A stretch of DNA of 64,000 bases from Phycisphaeraceae bacterium (GTDB lineage: Bacteria; Planctomycetota; Phycisphaerae; Phycisphaerales; Zrk34): assembly GCA_028282805.1 (NCBI GenBank), contig JANQHD010000010.1:248001-312000 (forward strand). The letters are read 5' to 3'. A model generated the notes under the pieces. It did no database searches. It saw only the letters and a list, made by a program, of their open reading frames with translations, and was not told the DNA's origin. Made by a program: the position numbers and the translations under genes. Positions 51,642 through 61,400 of the stretch are shown one piece after another (within the stretch, counting starts at the first letter, position 1; each line of letters starts with the position of its first letter).

Positions 51642-53618
51642 ATGAAGAGGAATCGATACCATCTCGCGACATGGGGATTGCTGCTGGCGTTGTTGCTGTC
51701 GCACACGCGAGCGGCGCAAGCGGGATCGCACGGTGACGATTTCAACAACGAGTTTGCGCTGCTCTCGCTCGACGAGTTGATGGCGATCCAGGTCACGTCC
51801 ATCGCGGGCGTGGCGGAAGACCTGTTCAGGACCCCCGCGGGGTTGTACGTGGTCACCGACGAAGACGTGCGACGCACGGGCCACCAGTTGTTGCCCGAGG
51901 TGTTCCGCAACGTGCCCGGCATGACCGTGGCCAAGGTCGATTCACGGAACTGGCAGATCGGTATCCGCGGGTACGAGGGCTTGTTCCACAACAAGTCGCA
52001 GGTGTTGATGGACGGCCGAGAGATCTACGAGGCGGCGTTCGGCGGCGTGCTGTGGGACGCCCACGAGTTCGTGCTCGAAGACCTCGACCGCATCGAAGTC
52101 GTGCGCGGCCCCGGCGCCACGCTGTGGGGCACCAACGCGGTGCACGGCGTGATCAACATCACCACCAAGTCCGCCAAGGACACCCAAGGCTTCTACGCTT
52201 CCGGGCTCGTCGGCTCCAACCTGCGCGGCATCGCCTCGGTGCGCTACGGCGACCAGGTCGACGAGAACTCCTGGTTCCGCGTGTGGGGCAAGTACATCGA
52301 TCACGGGGAGTCCGAAACATCGGCCGGCGCCGACTTCGCCGACGACTGGGACATGTTCCGCGGCGGCTTCCGCTTCGACCACGAAGGCGACGACGGCGGC
52401 TCGGTCGTGATCGACGGCGCCGTGCACACCAGCGGCCGGTTGGGCGCAAGCAACAACACGACCGTGCCCGGGCCACCGCCGACCGGTGGCGGCTTCGCCC
52501 CGCGCGTCGACGACGGACGAACCGACGCGGCGCACCTGCTGGGCCGGGTCGCGCAGGAAAAAGCCACGTCGGGCTGGTCGCTGCAGGCGTCGGCCGACTG
52601 GCTCGAGCGCGTGGACTTCGCCGAGTTCCAGTACGAGCGTGTATCGATCCAGGTGGATTGGAAGCACCACTTCCAATGGGCCGACGGCAAGCACGAAGCG
52701 GTGTGGGGCCTGAACTACCGGGGCGACTACGACAATTTCGACGACGGCAACGACCTGTTCTTCAACAAGGCCTCGCACATGCACCACCGCTTCTCGGGCT
52801 TCCTGCAGGACACTTGGCAACTCGCGGAGGACGAGTGGTACGTGATGCTCGGCTCGAAGATCGAGTACAACACCCACACCAAGTTCGAGTTGCAGCCGAG
52901 CGTGCGCTTGTGGTGGACGCCGGACGAGCGGAACACCATCTGGGCCGCGGTCTCACGACCGGTGCGCACGCCCAACCGTACGGACGAAGACCTCATCCAG
53001 CGGGTGGCGCAGATCGTCGTCGGGCCGGTCACCACACCCGTCACCGTCACGGGTTCGAGTGACGTCGTCGCCGAGACGATCTGGACCTTCGAGGCCGGTT
53101 ACCGCACGCAGCTCAGCGAGCAGGTGTCGGTCGACATCGCCGGCTTCTGGTCAGACTACAACGACCTGGCGGTCATCCCCACCACCCCCGGCCCCTACGA
53201 CAACAGCGGCAGCGCCGAGACCTACGGCGGCGAGGTCATCGTCAAGTGGCTGCCGGCGGACAACCTGATGATCGAAGCGAGCTACAGCCACCTGCACATG
53301 GACATGCAGGGCTCGACGCTCCGCGTCAACGAATCGACGCCCGAGCACCAGGGCCGGCTGCGGCTGGCGTACGACCTGACCGAAGACATCGAGCTGAACG
53401 CCGTGACACAGATCGTCAGCAACCGCCCCACGCCCGACGTCGGGTCGTACACCCGGTTCGACGTGGGCGTCACGTGGCGGCCGACACACGATATCGAGAT
53501 TTCCGCGTGGGGACAGAACCTGTTTGAAGAAAACCACCTGGAGTCGACCGACCCGCTGGTCTCGAGCCCCGTCGAGGTGCCGCGCTCGATGTACGTGCAG
53601 GCGACTTGGAGGTTCTAA
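51642..53618 (+). CDS. TonB-dependent outer-membrane receptor
   Basis: 658 aa. The signal peptide is ~1-28 (AAQA-GSH). FALLSLDELMAIQVTSIAG is a TonB-box-like start. The plug domain (~55-165) contains YVVTDEDVRRTGHQLLPEVFRNVPGMTV, GIRGYEGLFHNKSQVLMDG and IEVVRGPGATLWGTNAVHGVINITTKSA. A barrel of ~22 strands follows, ending in the aromatic C-terminus YVQATWRF needed for BAM assembly. There is no siderophore- or B12-specific clue. It is the first gene of a four-gene unit with YfiR and two c-di-GMP-type signalling proteins, suggesting the receptor reports or imports the signal they use. Confidence 0.93.
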   Translation: MKRNRYHLATWGLLLALLLSHTRAAQAGSHGDDFNNEFALLSLDELMAIQVTSIAGVAEDLFRTPAGLYVVTDEDVRRTGHQLLPEVFRNVPGMTVAKVDSRNWQIGIRGYEGLFHNKSQVLMDGREIYEAAFGGVLWDAHEFVLEDLDRIEVVRGPGATLWGTNAVHGVINITTKSAKDTQGFYASGLVGSNLRGIASVRYGDQVDENSWFRVWGKYIDHGESETSAGADFADDWDMFRGGFRFDHEGDDGGSVVIDGAVHTSGRLGASNNTTVPGPPPTGGGFAPRVDDGRTDAAHLLGRVAQEKATSGWSLQASADWLERVDFAEFQYERVSIQVDWKHHFQWADGKHEAVWGLNYRGDYDNFDDGNDLFFNKASHMHHRFSGFLQDTWQLAEDEWYVMLGSKIEYNTHTKFELQPSVRLWWTPDERNTIWAAVSRPVRTPNRTDEDLIQRVAQIVVGPVTTPVTVTGSSDVVAETIWTFEAGYRTQLSEQVSVDIAGFWSDYNDLAVIPTTPGPYDNSGSAETYGGEVIVKWLPADNLMIEASYSHLHMDMQGSTLRVNESTPEHQGRLRLAYDLTEDIELNAVTQIVSNRPTPDVGSYTRFDVGVTWRPTHDIEISAWGQNLFEENHLESTDPLVSSPVEVPRSMYVQATWRF

Positions 53619-53648
53619 CAGTCCAGGGGGGCCGGACTGGATCGCGTG

Positions 53649-54269
53649 ATGAGAAGTTGGCATTACAACCTGGGCTTGGCCGGCATCCTGCTGGCGTTGG
53701 TGTGCGCCAACCCGATCGCGTCAGCCGCTGACGACGAGAAGGAGGTCCGCATCGCCAAGCTCAAGTCGGCCTTCCTGCTGAACTTCGTCAAGTTCACGAC
53801 CTGGCCGGACGGGGCGTTCGCCGAAGACGACTCGCCGATCGTGATCACCGTCTTCGGGAACGGCAAGATCGTCCCGATCCTCAACAAGACGACCAAGGGC
53901 GTGAAGGTCCACGGCCGGCAGATCGTGATCCAACACGCCACGCCCCCCGACCCGAAACAGATCAAGAACAAGGACAAGCTCGAGCAGGCCTGGGCGGACA
54001 CCTACCAGTTGCTATCCAACTCGCACGTGGTCTTCTGTTCGGAACTGCCCGACTGCCCGTTGGGCGGGGTGACCGCCGCGTTGGTCGACCGCCCGATCCT
54101 TTACGTCGGCGACAACGTGCGGTGCATCCGCAACGGCGCGCTGCTGAGCATGGTGCAAGACTCGGGCCGGATCGTGATCTACGCAAACAGCAAGGCCTCG
54201 GAGAGCAAGGGCGTCAAGATCAGTTCGAAGCTGCTGAAGTTGGCCATCATCGTGGAAGAAGAGGAGTAA
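53649..54269 (+). CDS. YfiR-family periplasmic signalling protein
   Basis: 206 aa. The signal peptide ends near [31 protein letters not shown] is the typical YfiR (DUF4154) opening. It is followed by [26 protein letters not shown] and [31 protein letters not shown], the last being the conserved C-terminal block (usually 'F.I...lvV..grI.FeiN'). Known YfiR binds the periplasmic CHASE8 domain of the YfiN diguanylate cyclase and inhibits it. Here the partner is more likely the CHASE8-type kinase encoded 4 bp downstream. The start could be the GTG one codon earlier. Confidence 0.87.
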   Translation: MRSWHYNLGLAGILLALVCANPIASAADDEKEVRIAKLKSAFLLNFVKFTTWPDGAFAEDDSPIVITVFGNGKIVPILNKTTKGVKVHGRQIVIQHATPPDPKQIKNKDKLEQAWADTYQLLSNSHVVFCSELPDCPLGGVTAALVDRPILYVGDNVRCIRNGALLSMVQDSGRIVIYANSKASESKGVKISSKLLKLAIIVEEEE

Positions 54270-54273
54270 GGGG

Positions 54274-56637
54274 ATGGAGTTCTTAGCCACCATTCGCAAC
54301 CGGGTGAGCGTGAAGCTCTTGCTGTTGATGCTGTGCACCAGCGGCTTCGCGGTGACCGTGGCGTGCATCACCCAGGTGATCACCAGCAACAGCGCCATCC
54401 GCAAGGCGGAGTGCGAGTCGCTCGAGACGCAGGCGTCGATGACCGCGCTGAACCTCAGCGCCCCGATCAGTTTCATCGACCCCAAGGCGGGCGCCGAATC
54501 GCTGACGACCCTCAAGGCCGAGCCCAACATCACCGACGCCGCGGTGTTCCTGCCCGACGGCAAGGTCTTCGCCGAGTACCACGTCAGCAGGAACGGCTTG
54601 ACGCTGCAACCGATGGACGACGGCATCCACGACGCCGACCTCGCCTGGCTGATCGCCAAACCGATCGAGCTCGAGGGCGAGAGGCTCGGGCAGCTGGTCA
54701 TGCGCTTCGACCAGGGCGAGATGAGGGCCCAGCTCCACAACAACGTCCTGGCGTCGCTGCTGGTCAGCGGGCTGGCGTTGGCCGCGGCGTGCGTGCTGGG
54801 CTGGCGGTTGCGGAAGGTCATCGAACGGCCGATCGCCGAGTTGGTCTGCGCCGCCGACCACGTGTCAGAGAATCAAGACTACACCGTGCGGGCCAAGCGG
54901 ATCAGCGACGACGAGTTCGGCCAACTGACCAACCGGTTCAACGAGATGCTGCAGCGCATCGAGACCAACAACGCCGAGCTCCGCGCCGCCCACGACCAGC
55001 TCGAGGTCCGCGTGGCCGAGCGCACCGTCGAGCTGGAACAGGCCAAGGACCGGGCCGAAGAAGCCAACCGCGCCAAGAGCCACTTCCTGGCCAACATGAG
55101 CCACGAGATCCGTACCCCGATGACCGCGATCATCGGCTTCAGCGACCTGCTGATCGACCCGGACCCCACGCCGAGCGAACGGCTCGACGTCGCCCAGACC
55201 GTCCGACGCAACGGCCAGCACCTGTTGGCGATCATCAACGACATCCTCGACATCTCCAAGATCGAAGCCGGCAAGATGACCGTCGAGAAGATCGAGGCGG
55301 ACCTCGTGCCGCTGCTGGCCGACATCTCTTCGCTCGCCCGCGTGCGTGCGGCGGACAACAAGATCGACATGTCCGTCGACTACCGCGGGCCGATCCCCCA
55401 GCGCGTGATCACCGACCCCACACGCCTGCGGCAGATGCTGCTCAACCTGCTGTCCAACGCCACCAAGTTCACCGACGCCGGCGGCAGCGTCCGGCTGATC
55501 ATCCAGCTCAACCGCTCGGACCCGGCCAACCCCGCGATCCGTTTCGAGGTGATCGACACCGGCATCGGCATGACCGAAGACCAGGTCGAGAAGCTGTTCC
55601 GCCCGTTCTCGCAGGCCGACGAGACCATGACGCGCCGGTTCGGCGGCACGGGCCTGGGTCTGGCGATCACCCACCACCTGACCAAGATGCTCGGCGGCGA
55701 GCTGACCGTGATGTCCACGCCGGGCGCCGGCAGCACGTTCACCCTCACGCTGCCGATCGGGCCGCTCGACAACGTCACGCTGTTGACCAACGTGCGCGAG
55801 TCCGACGTCGGCCAGATGTCGCGCCCGCTCGAAGGCGCGCAAGAGGTCATCCGCACCGAACACTCCGGGCGGATCCTCCTGGCCGAAGACGGCCCCGACA
55901 ACCAGCGCCTGATCCGGCACATGCTCGGCAAGGCGGGCTTCGACGTGACCATCGTCGAGAACGGCAAGGACGCGCTCGAAGCGGCTTGGAGCGGAGGCGA
56001 TGACGCCGAGTACATCTTCGACGTGATCCTCATGGACATGCAGATGCCGGTCATGGACGGGTACACGGCCGTGGGCAAGCTGCGTGAGCGGGGTTACAAG
56101 ATGCCGATCGTCGCGTTGACCGCGCACGCGATGGCCGGTGACCGCGAGCGTTGCATCGACGCGGGCTGCGACGACTACGCCACGAAACCCATCGACCGCG
56201 AGAAGCTGATCAACCTGATCGATCACTACATCGAAATGAGCGGGGGCTTGCTGCCGGTGCAACCGAACGACCAGCCGGATGAAACCAGCGATGCGCCGGG
56301 CGCGCCGAAACCCGACGCCATCTTCAGCACCTTCTCCGACGACCCGGACATGTGCGAGCTGATCGGCGAGTTCCTGCGAGAGCTGCCCGAACGGCTGGTG
56401 ATCCTCGAGCAGGCGTTGAACGCGCACGACACAGCGAGCATCGCGTCGCTGGCGCACCAGCTGAAGGGCGCGGCCGGCGGGTACGGTTACCCTCAGATCA
56501 CCGAAGCGTCGCGCGTCGTCGAGCAGGAAGCGCGCGACGATCGCGAAGTCGAGGCGCTGCGGAAGAGCGTGGCCCAGCTCAAGGCGCTGTGCGAACGCGC
56601 CAGCCTGCCCCGGACGCCGAGCGGAGTTGCGTCATGA
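54274..56637 (+). CDS. CHASE8-type hybrid histidine kinase with REC and Hpt domains
   Basis: 787 aa. TM1 is at ~15-37. A periplasmic CHASE8-like region (~40-145) contains [40 protein letters not shown]2 at ~165-185 is followed by HAMP and a coiled coil ([20 protein letters not shown]). HisKA has the phospho-His in [11 protein letters not shown] (~279). HATPase has an N-box ([11 protein letters not shown]), DTGIGM and [12 protein letters not shown] has the Asp in [13 protein letters not shown] (~585). Hpt has the His in [11 protein letters not shown] (~727). All catalytic residues are intact, so a full phosphorelay is possible. The last 4 bp overlap the next gene. Confidence 0.93.
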   Translation: MEFLATIRNRVSVKLLLLMLCTSGFAVTVACITQVITSNSAIRKAECESLETQASMTALNLSAPISFIDPKAGAESLTTLKAEPNITDAAVFLPDGKVFAEYHVSRNGLTLQPMDDGIHDADLAWLIAKPIELEGERLGQLVMRFDQGEMRAQLHNNVLASLLVSGLALAAACVLGWRLRKVIERPIAELVCAADHVSENQDYTVRAKRISDDEFGQLTNRFNEMLQRIETNNAELRAAHDQLEVRVAERTVELEQAKDRAEEANRAKSHFLANMSHEIRTPMTAIIGFSDLLIDPDPTPSERLDVAQTVRRNGQHLLAIINDILDISKIEAGKMTVEKIEADLVPLLADISSLARVRAADNKIDMSVDYRGPIPQRVITDPTRLRQMLLNLLSNATKFTDAGGSVRLIIQLNRSDPANPAIRFEVIDTGIGMTEDQVEKLFRPFSQADETMTRRFGGTGLGLAITHHLTKMLGGELTVMSTPGAGSTFTLTLPIGPLDNVTLLTNVRESDVGQMSRPLEGAQEVIRTEHSGRILLAEDGPDNQRLIRHMLGKAGFDVTIVENGKDALEAAWSGGDDAEYIFDVILMDMQMPVMDGYTAVGKLRERGYKMPIVALTAHAMAGDRERCIDAGCDDYATKPIDREKLINLIDHYIEMSGGLLPVQPNDQPDETSDAPGAPKPDAIFSTFSDDPDMCELIGEFLRELPERLVILEQALNAHDTASIASLAHQLKGAAGGYGYPQITEASRVVEQEARDDREVEALRKSVAQLKALCERASLPRTPSGVAS

Positions 56638-58421
56638 ATTACAAACAATCGATCCTCGCCATCGACGACGACCCGATGATCCTCAAGCTCCTTTCGGTGC
56701 GTTTGCGCGACCTGAAGGCCAAGGTGATCTGCGCCGAAGGGGGCGAAGAGGGCCTCCGCGCCGCCCACCGCGAAGAGCCGGACCTGATCCTGCTGGACGT
56801 GTCGATGCCGGGCATGGACGGTTTCGAGGTGTGTCAGCGGCTGCGCAACGATGCGCGGACGCGCGACATCCCCGTGATCTTCCTGACCGGCTCGGACGAC
56901 CCGAACCAGAAGTCGCGCGGCTTCGAGCTCGGCGCGATGGACTACGTGACCAAGCCGTTCGACGCCTGCGAGTTGATGGCGCGGGTGCGTTCGGCGCTGC
57001 GGCAGCAGGCGCTCGTCGCCGCGCTCGAGGCCCAGGCCACCACCGACAGCCTGACGGGCCTGCCCAACCGCGCCGCGTTCAAGCGCCGGCTGAACCAGGT
57101 CTTCGACCGGGCGCGCGCCAACGACACGCGGTTCATGCTGATGTTCATCGACCTCGACCGGTTCAAGCAGGTCAACGACAGCCTCGGCCACTCGGTCGGC
57201 GACCAGCTGCTGATCGCGGTCTCCGACATCCTGCGCCGGTCGATCCGCAGCGCCACCAACGGTTTCCGCGAGCGCGACTCGGACTTCGTGGCCCGCATGG
57301 GCGGCGACGAGTTTACCGTGGTCGTGGAGAACGTGGACGACGAGACCTGGGCGCTGGACCTGGCCGACCGCCTGCGGAGCACGCTGACCCAGCAGATCAA
57401 CATCGACGGCCACCAGGTTCACGTCGGCGCGAGCATCGGCATCCGCCTGTGCGACAAGGACGACGGCAACCCCGACGAGCTGATGCGAGACAGCGACACG
57501 GCGATGTACCACGCCAAGGCCGAGGGCAAGGGGCGGTGCGTCTTGTTCGACGAGCAGATGCACCACGCCGTCGCTGCGCGGTTGGACCTCGAGCAGGCCC
57601 TGCACCTTGTGCTGGACAAGCAGGAGTTGTCGCTCGCCTACCAGCCGGTCATCGACATGGACCAGGGCGAGCTGCGCGGCTTCGAGGCCCTGCTGCGCTG
57701 GGTGCACCCGCGCCTGGGCAACCTGTCGCCGGACCTGTTCGTGCCGATCGCCGAGGAAACGGGGTTGATCATCCCCATCGGGCGCTGGTGCATCAACGAG
57801 GCGTTCCGCCAGCTCCGCCGCTGGCGCAACAGCAACGACATCCCCGAGGGGCTGCACATGGCGGTGAACCTGTCCAAGGTGCAGCTGATGAACAACGACC
57901 TTGAGCAGGTGATCGCCGAGGCCCTGCACGTCAACGACCTCGAGCCGAAGGACATCCACGTCGAGGTGACCGAGAGCACGATCATGCACGACGTCGAGCG
58001 GATCGTGCCCGTGCTCGACCGCATCCGCGACATGGGCATCAGCATCGCGATGGACGACTTCGGCACGGGCTACTCGTCGCTGGCGTCGCTGCACCGGTTC
58101 CCGGTGGACATCCTGAAGATCGACCGCCAGTTCGTGAACTCGATGATGCAGAGCCGCGAGCACGCGGCGGTGGTCAACGCCATCGTCACGCTCGCCGACA
58201 ACCTGGGCATGACCGTGGTCGCGGAGGGCGTCGAGACCTCCGACCACCTGCTGCTGCTCCAGGCCATGGGCTGCACGTACGGCCAGGGTTATTACTTCGC
58301 CCAGCCGCTGCCGAACGAGACGATCACGAACATGCTCAAGAAGAACTCGTGGTTCGGCAACGACCTGTCGGACGCGGAGGAATCCCTCGACCAGTCGGAC
58401 CGTCTGACCGAACTGATCTGA
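56634..58421 (+). CDS. Response regulator with GGDEF and EAL domains (bifunctional c-di-GMP enzyme)
   Basis: 595 aa from ATG 56634, overlapping the kinase stop (ATGA). REC (~6-120) has the phospho-acceptor in [13 protein letters not shown] and Lys in YVTKPFD. The diguanylate cyclase motif is intact ([11 protein letters not shown], ~222). An RxxD-type inhibitory site is not obvious (QATTDSLTG precedes the domain). EAL is intact: [10 protein letters not shown] (~350), [48 protein letters not shown]. Both synthesis and hydrolysis of c-di-GMP are therefore possible, with the balance set by phosphorylation from the Hpt of the upstream kinase. Confidence 0.94.
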   Translation: MNYKQSILAIDDDPMILKLLSVRLRDLKAKVICAEGGEEGLRAAHREEPDLILLDVSMPGMDGFEVCQRLRNDARTRDIPVIFLTGSDDPNQKSRGFELGAMDYVTKPFDACELMARVRSALRQQALVAALEAQATTDSLTGLPNRAAFKRRLNQVFDRARANDTRFMLMFIDLDRFKQVNDSLGHSVGDQLLIAVSDILRRSIRSATNGFRERDSDFVARMGGDEFTVVVENVDDETWALDLADRLRSTLTQQINIDGHQVHVGASIGIRLCDKDDGNPDELMRDSDTAMYHAKAEGKGRCVLFDEQMHHAVAARLDLEQALHLVLDKQELSLAYQPVIDMDQGELRGFEALLRWVHPRLGNLSPDLFVPIAEETGLIIPIGRWCINEAFRQLRRWRNSNDIPEGLHMAVNLSKVQLMNNDLEQVIAEALHVNDLEPKDIHVEVTESTIMHDVERIVPVLDRIRDMGISIAMDDFGTGYSSLASLHRFPVDILKIDRQFVNSMMQSREHAAVVNAIVTLADNLGMTVVAEGVETSDHLLLLQAMGCTYGQGYYFAQPLPNETITNMLKKNSWFGNDLSDAEESLDQSDRLTELI

Positions 58422-58423
58422 GG

Positions 58424-58446
58424 CCCGCGCCGAACGCCGGGGCGGG
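58424..58446. terminator. Hairpin between convergent genes
   Basis: CCCGCGCCG (58424-58432) pairs with CGGGGCGGG (58438-58446) across a 5-base loop with one mismatch. It lies in the 43-bp convergent gap after the GGDEF-EAL gene and the giant envelope protein gene. No T-tract is present, so efficiency is uncertain. Confidence 0.45.
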
Positions 58447-58464
58447 TCAACCACAGATCGGGGC

Positions 58465-61400
58465 TCACTCGTCCGCCGCCTCGGTTTCGTCGGCGGCCTC
58501 GTCGACGGGCTTGGCCTTCAAGCGGTCGCGCACGTCGGGCCAGCGACGCATCGCCCAACCGCCCAACAGCAGCACCACCGAGAGCCCCGCCACCAACCCG
58601 GCCAACCACGGCAGCTCGCGGGAAACCGCGCGCGTCAACGGCGGGTCCGCCACGAAGCTCACGTTCATCGGCGCGCTCTCCTTGACCTGCAACGGCCGCG
58701 TGAACTCCAACACCCGGCCGCGCAACGGCATGTCGATCGCCAGCTGGAACGCCTGGTTGGACGCCTCCTGCTGGATCTCGATCAGCCGGCGCGAGATCGT
58801 GTCGAGGTTCTCGCTGTCCGCCAGGCTCAGCGTGCCGACGATCCGGTCGGCGTCCTTGAGCTTGTAGTTGTCGCCGAGGTCGTTGTCGGAGCTGATGTTG
58901 GTGTTGTTGACCGCGTCGACGAAGCGCAACCGGTCGCGCGTGCCGACCAGGCCGACCTTGGTCTGCTGTTGCCGCAGGTTGTACAGGTCGACGCGGATGT
59001 CTTCGTTGAGGTCGGCCGACGAGAACGAGTTGTTCAGCGCCGTCTCGAGGGCCTGCAGCGCTTCGTACTGCTCGCCTTGTTGCGCCAAGGTGTTGCCCCG
59101 GCGCTGCCAATCCTGGGCCTCGCCGTAGTCACGCCGGTTGGCCTGCACCAGGTTGTAGCGGTATTGTTGCAGGTTGTACCGCGCGTACTTGGGCTGATCG
59201 ACCATCTCTTCGTTGATGGTCAGCGTGCCCTCGAACTCGTCGTAACGGTAACCGGGCGGCACGAACAGGAACCACCGCATCTCGCGCAGCGGCAGGTCGA
59301 AACGCGGGCCTTCGATATTGACCCGGCCGCGCCAATCCAACGGCCGGTTCATCACGTAGACCATCTCCATCTCGACCGGCAGCTTGCCCAACGACGCCAA
59401 CGCCAGCGGCACGAGCAGCACCTGTTCGCCGCCGTCCGTGCGGTGGCTCGGCGCCACGCCCCGGCCGTTGACGCTGAGCGACCAGATCTCCGCGCCCTCG
59501 GGCAGGCGGGTTTCCAGCAGCCGCTTCGAGCCGACGTTCAGGCGCATGCGCACGTGGTTGATGCTCTGGCCGTCCTCGGTCAGCACGGTCAACAGGTGGG
59601 TGAACTCGACGGTCGCCTCCAGCTGTTGGGCGGAGGTGAGCCGGCGGACGTTGAGCTCGAGTTCGTACTCGGGCGTCAGGCTGGCGTAGCAGTACGCCGC
59701 GCTCGACAGGTCGTCGACGCCGAAGTAATCACGGATGGCGCGCGCGTCGGCCGGGCGCAGCATCGGCCCGACCTTGGCCGGTCGCAGCTCGATGCGATCG
59801 GTCTTGTTGAGCACGACGTGCCCGCGCTGGCGGTCGGTGCCCAGCGCCACGACCGGCGCCATCACGATCTTGCCGTCGGCCTGGTCGTACTGTGTCTCGT
59901 AGTGGACCTCGAGCTGGTACGCCCGGCCGAAATACTTGCCCGTGAGTTCGACGCGCCACCGTCCGGGGGCGACCTGTTCCCGCCGCGCGATGCGTTGGCC
60001 GTTGACCTGGATGCCCACCGCGTCGGTCGGCAGCTCGAACTCGAAGAACTTCGTCCCCGCGTTCTGCAGCTTGTAGCGGATGTAGTGCGCGTGGCGCACG
60101 ATGCCGTCGGACACGCTCGCCTTGTGCAGGAACTCCGCGGTGATCAACGGCTCGACCACCTCCGTCTCGATCGCCAGCGACCAGTCCGGCCGCAACAGCT
60201 TGTACGCCAGCACCCCCGGTTTGTTGATGTTCATGTCGGCGGCGCGCAGCTCGCTGACGCCCTTCCGCTCGACCACCGTCAGGGAGATGCCCAGCTCGGG
60301 CTCGACCTGCACCCAGCCCGTGTGCTTCACCGCGCCCACCACCTCGATGCGCGGCACGGCGATGCGCTTCGGCAGCGAAGCGACCGACCGGCTGAGCGTC
60401 AGGTTCAGCGTCACCCGCCCCAACAGGTTCCGCTTGTAGTGCACGTCGATCCGCCGCCGGTCGCCCTCGACCTGCTCGTCCCAGTGGCTGACCTCCGCGG
60501 CGCTGAGCGTGTCGATGTCGTACTCGGCGGGCACGTACAGCTGCGAGGTGAACCGGCCCGCCTTGGCGATGTCGACCGTCACCTGGCCGTTGTAGGTCAG
60601 CTTGTCGTCGGCGATCGACAGCTTGGTGATCTCCTGCGCCCGCACCTCAGAACGCACCTTGTGCACCGACAGCGGCACGGTGTCCGCCTTGTCTTTCATG
60701 CGGAAGGCGTAGCGCACCGGCGAGGGCGACCCGACGCGCTTGAGCAGCTCCGCGGCGTCGCGCGCAAAGTCGTCCACGTTGACCGCCCCCTCCTTGCGCC
60801 CGGTCTCGACGTAAACCATCGGCGAGGTGACCATGCCAACGTTGGCCTGTTGCCTGGCGGCGCCGGCCACGCTCAACCCACCGAGTTCGACGTCCACGGG
60901 CAAGCGATCCAACGACCGCTGCGTGACCAGGTTGAGCCGGTACTCGCCCGACGCGGGCCGGCTGAGACGCACCTCGAGCTGTTGCGTGGCGGGGTTGTAA
61001 CGCCAGGCGCCGATGTGCGCGCCCTGCACCGAGGTCACGGCCATGCCGTCGGCCAGCGCCACCTGCAGGTCGCTGACCTGGCCTTGCGCGATCTTCAACT
61101 GGAGCTGGTGACGGCCCTGGATCACGCCCGAGTCGAAGCGGTACACGCTCACCGCGTCCGCGTAGAACACCGTTTCCTCCAGGCTCAACTGTCGCGCCCG
61201 GGGCCGCCACACGAACGAGACCGGATCGGTGGGGCCGACGTTGATGGTGGTGACGGTCGTGCCGTCGCGCTCTTCGCTGTGGGAACGGATCGCCGTCGGG
61301 CTCAGCACGTCCACGCCCCCGCCGGGCACGCCCAGCACCACCTCGTTCGAAAGCGCCACCGGCATGGGCATGTGAAACCGGCGGACGCGCTCGGCATCGG

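Noticed and set aside
51346-51645. Two overlapping ORFs of 93 and 99 codons upstream of the TonB receptor
   Set aside because: No ribosome-binding site, no recognisable motif, different frames over the same DNA and unusual composition. Treated as non-coding.
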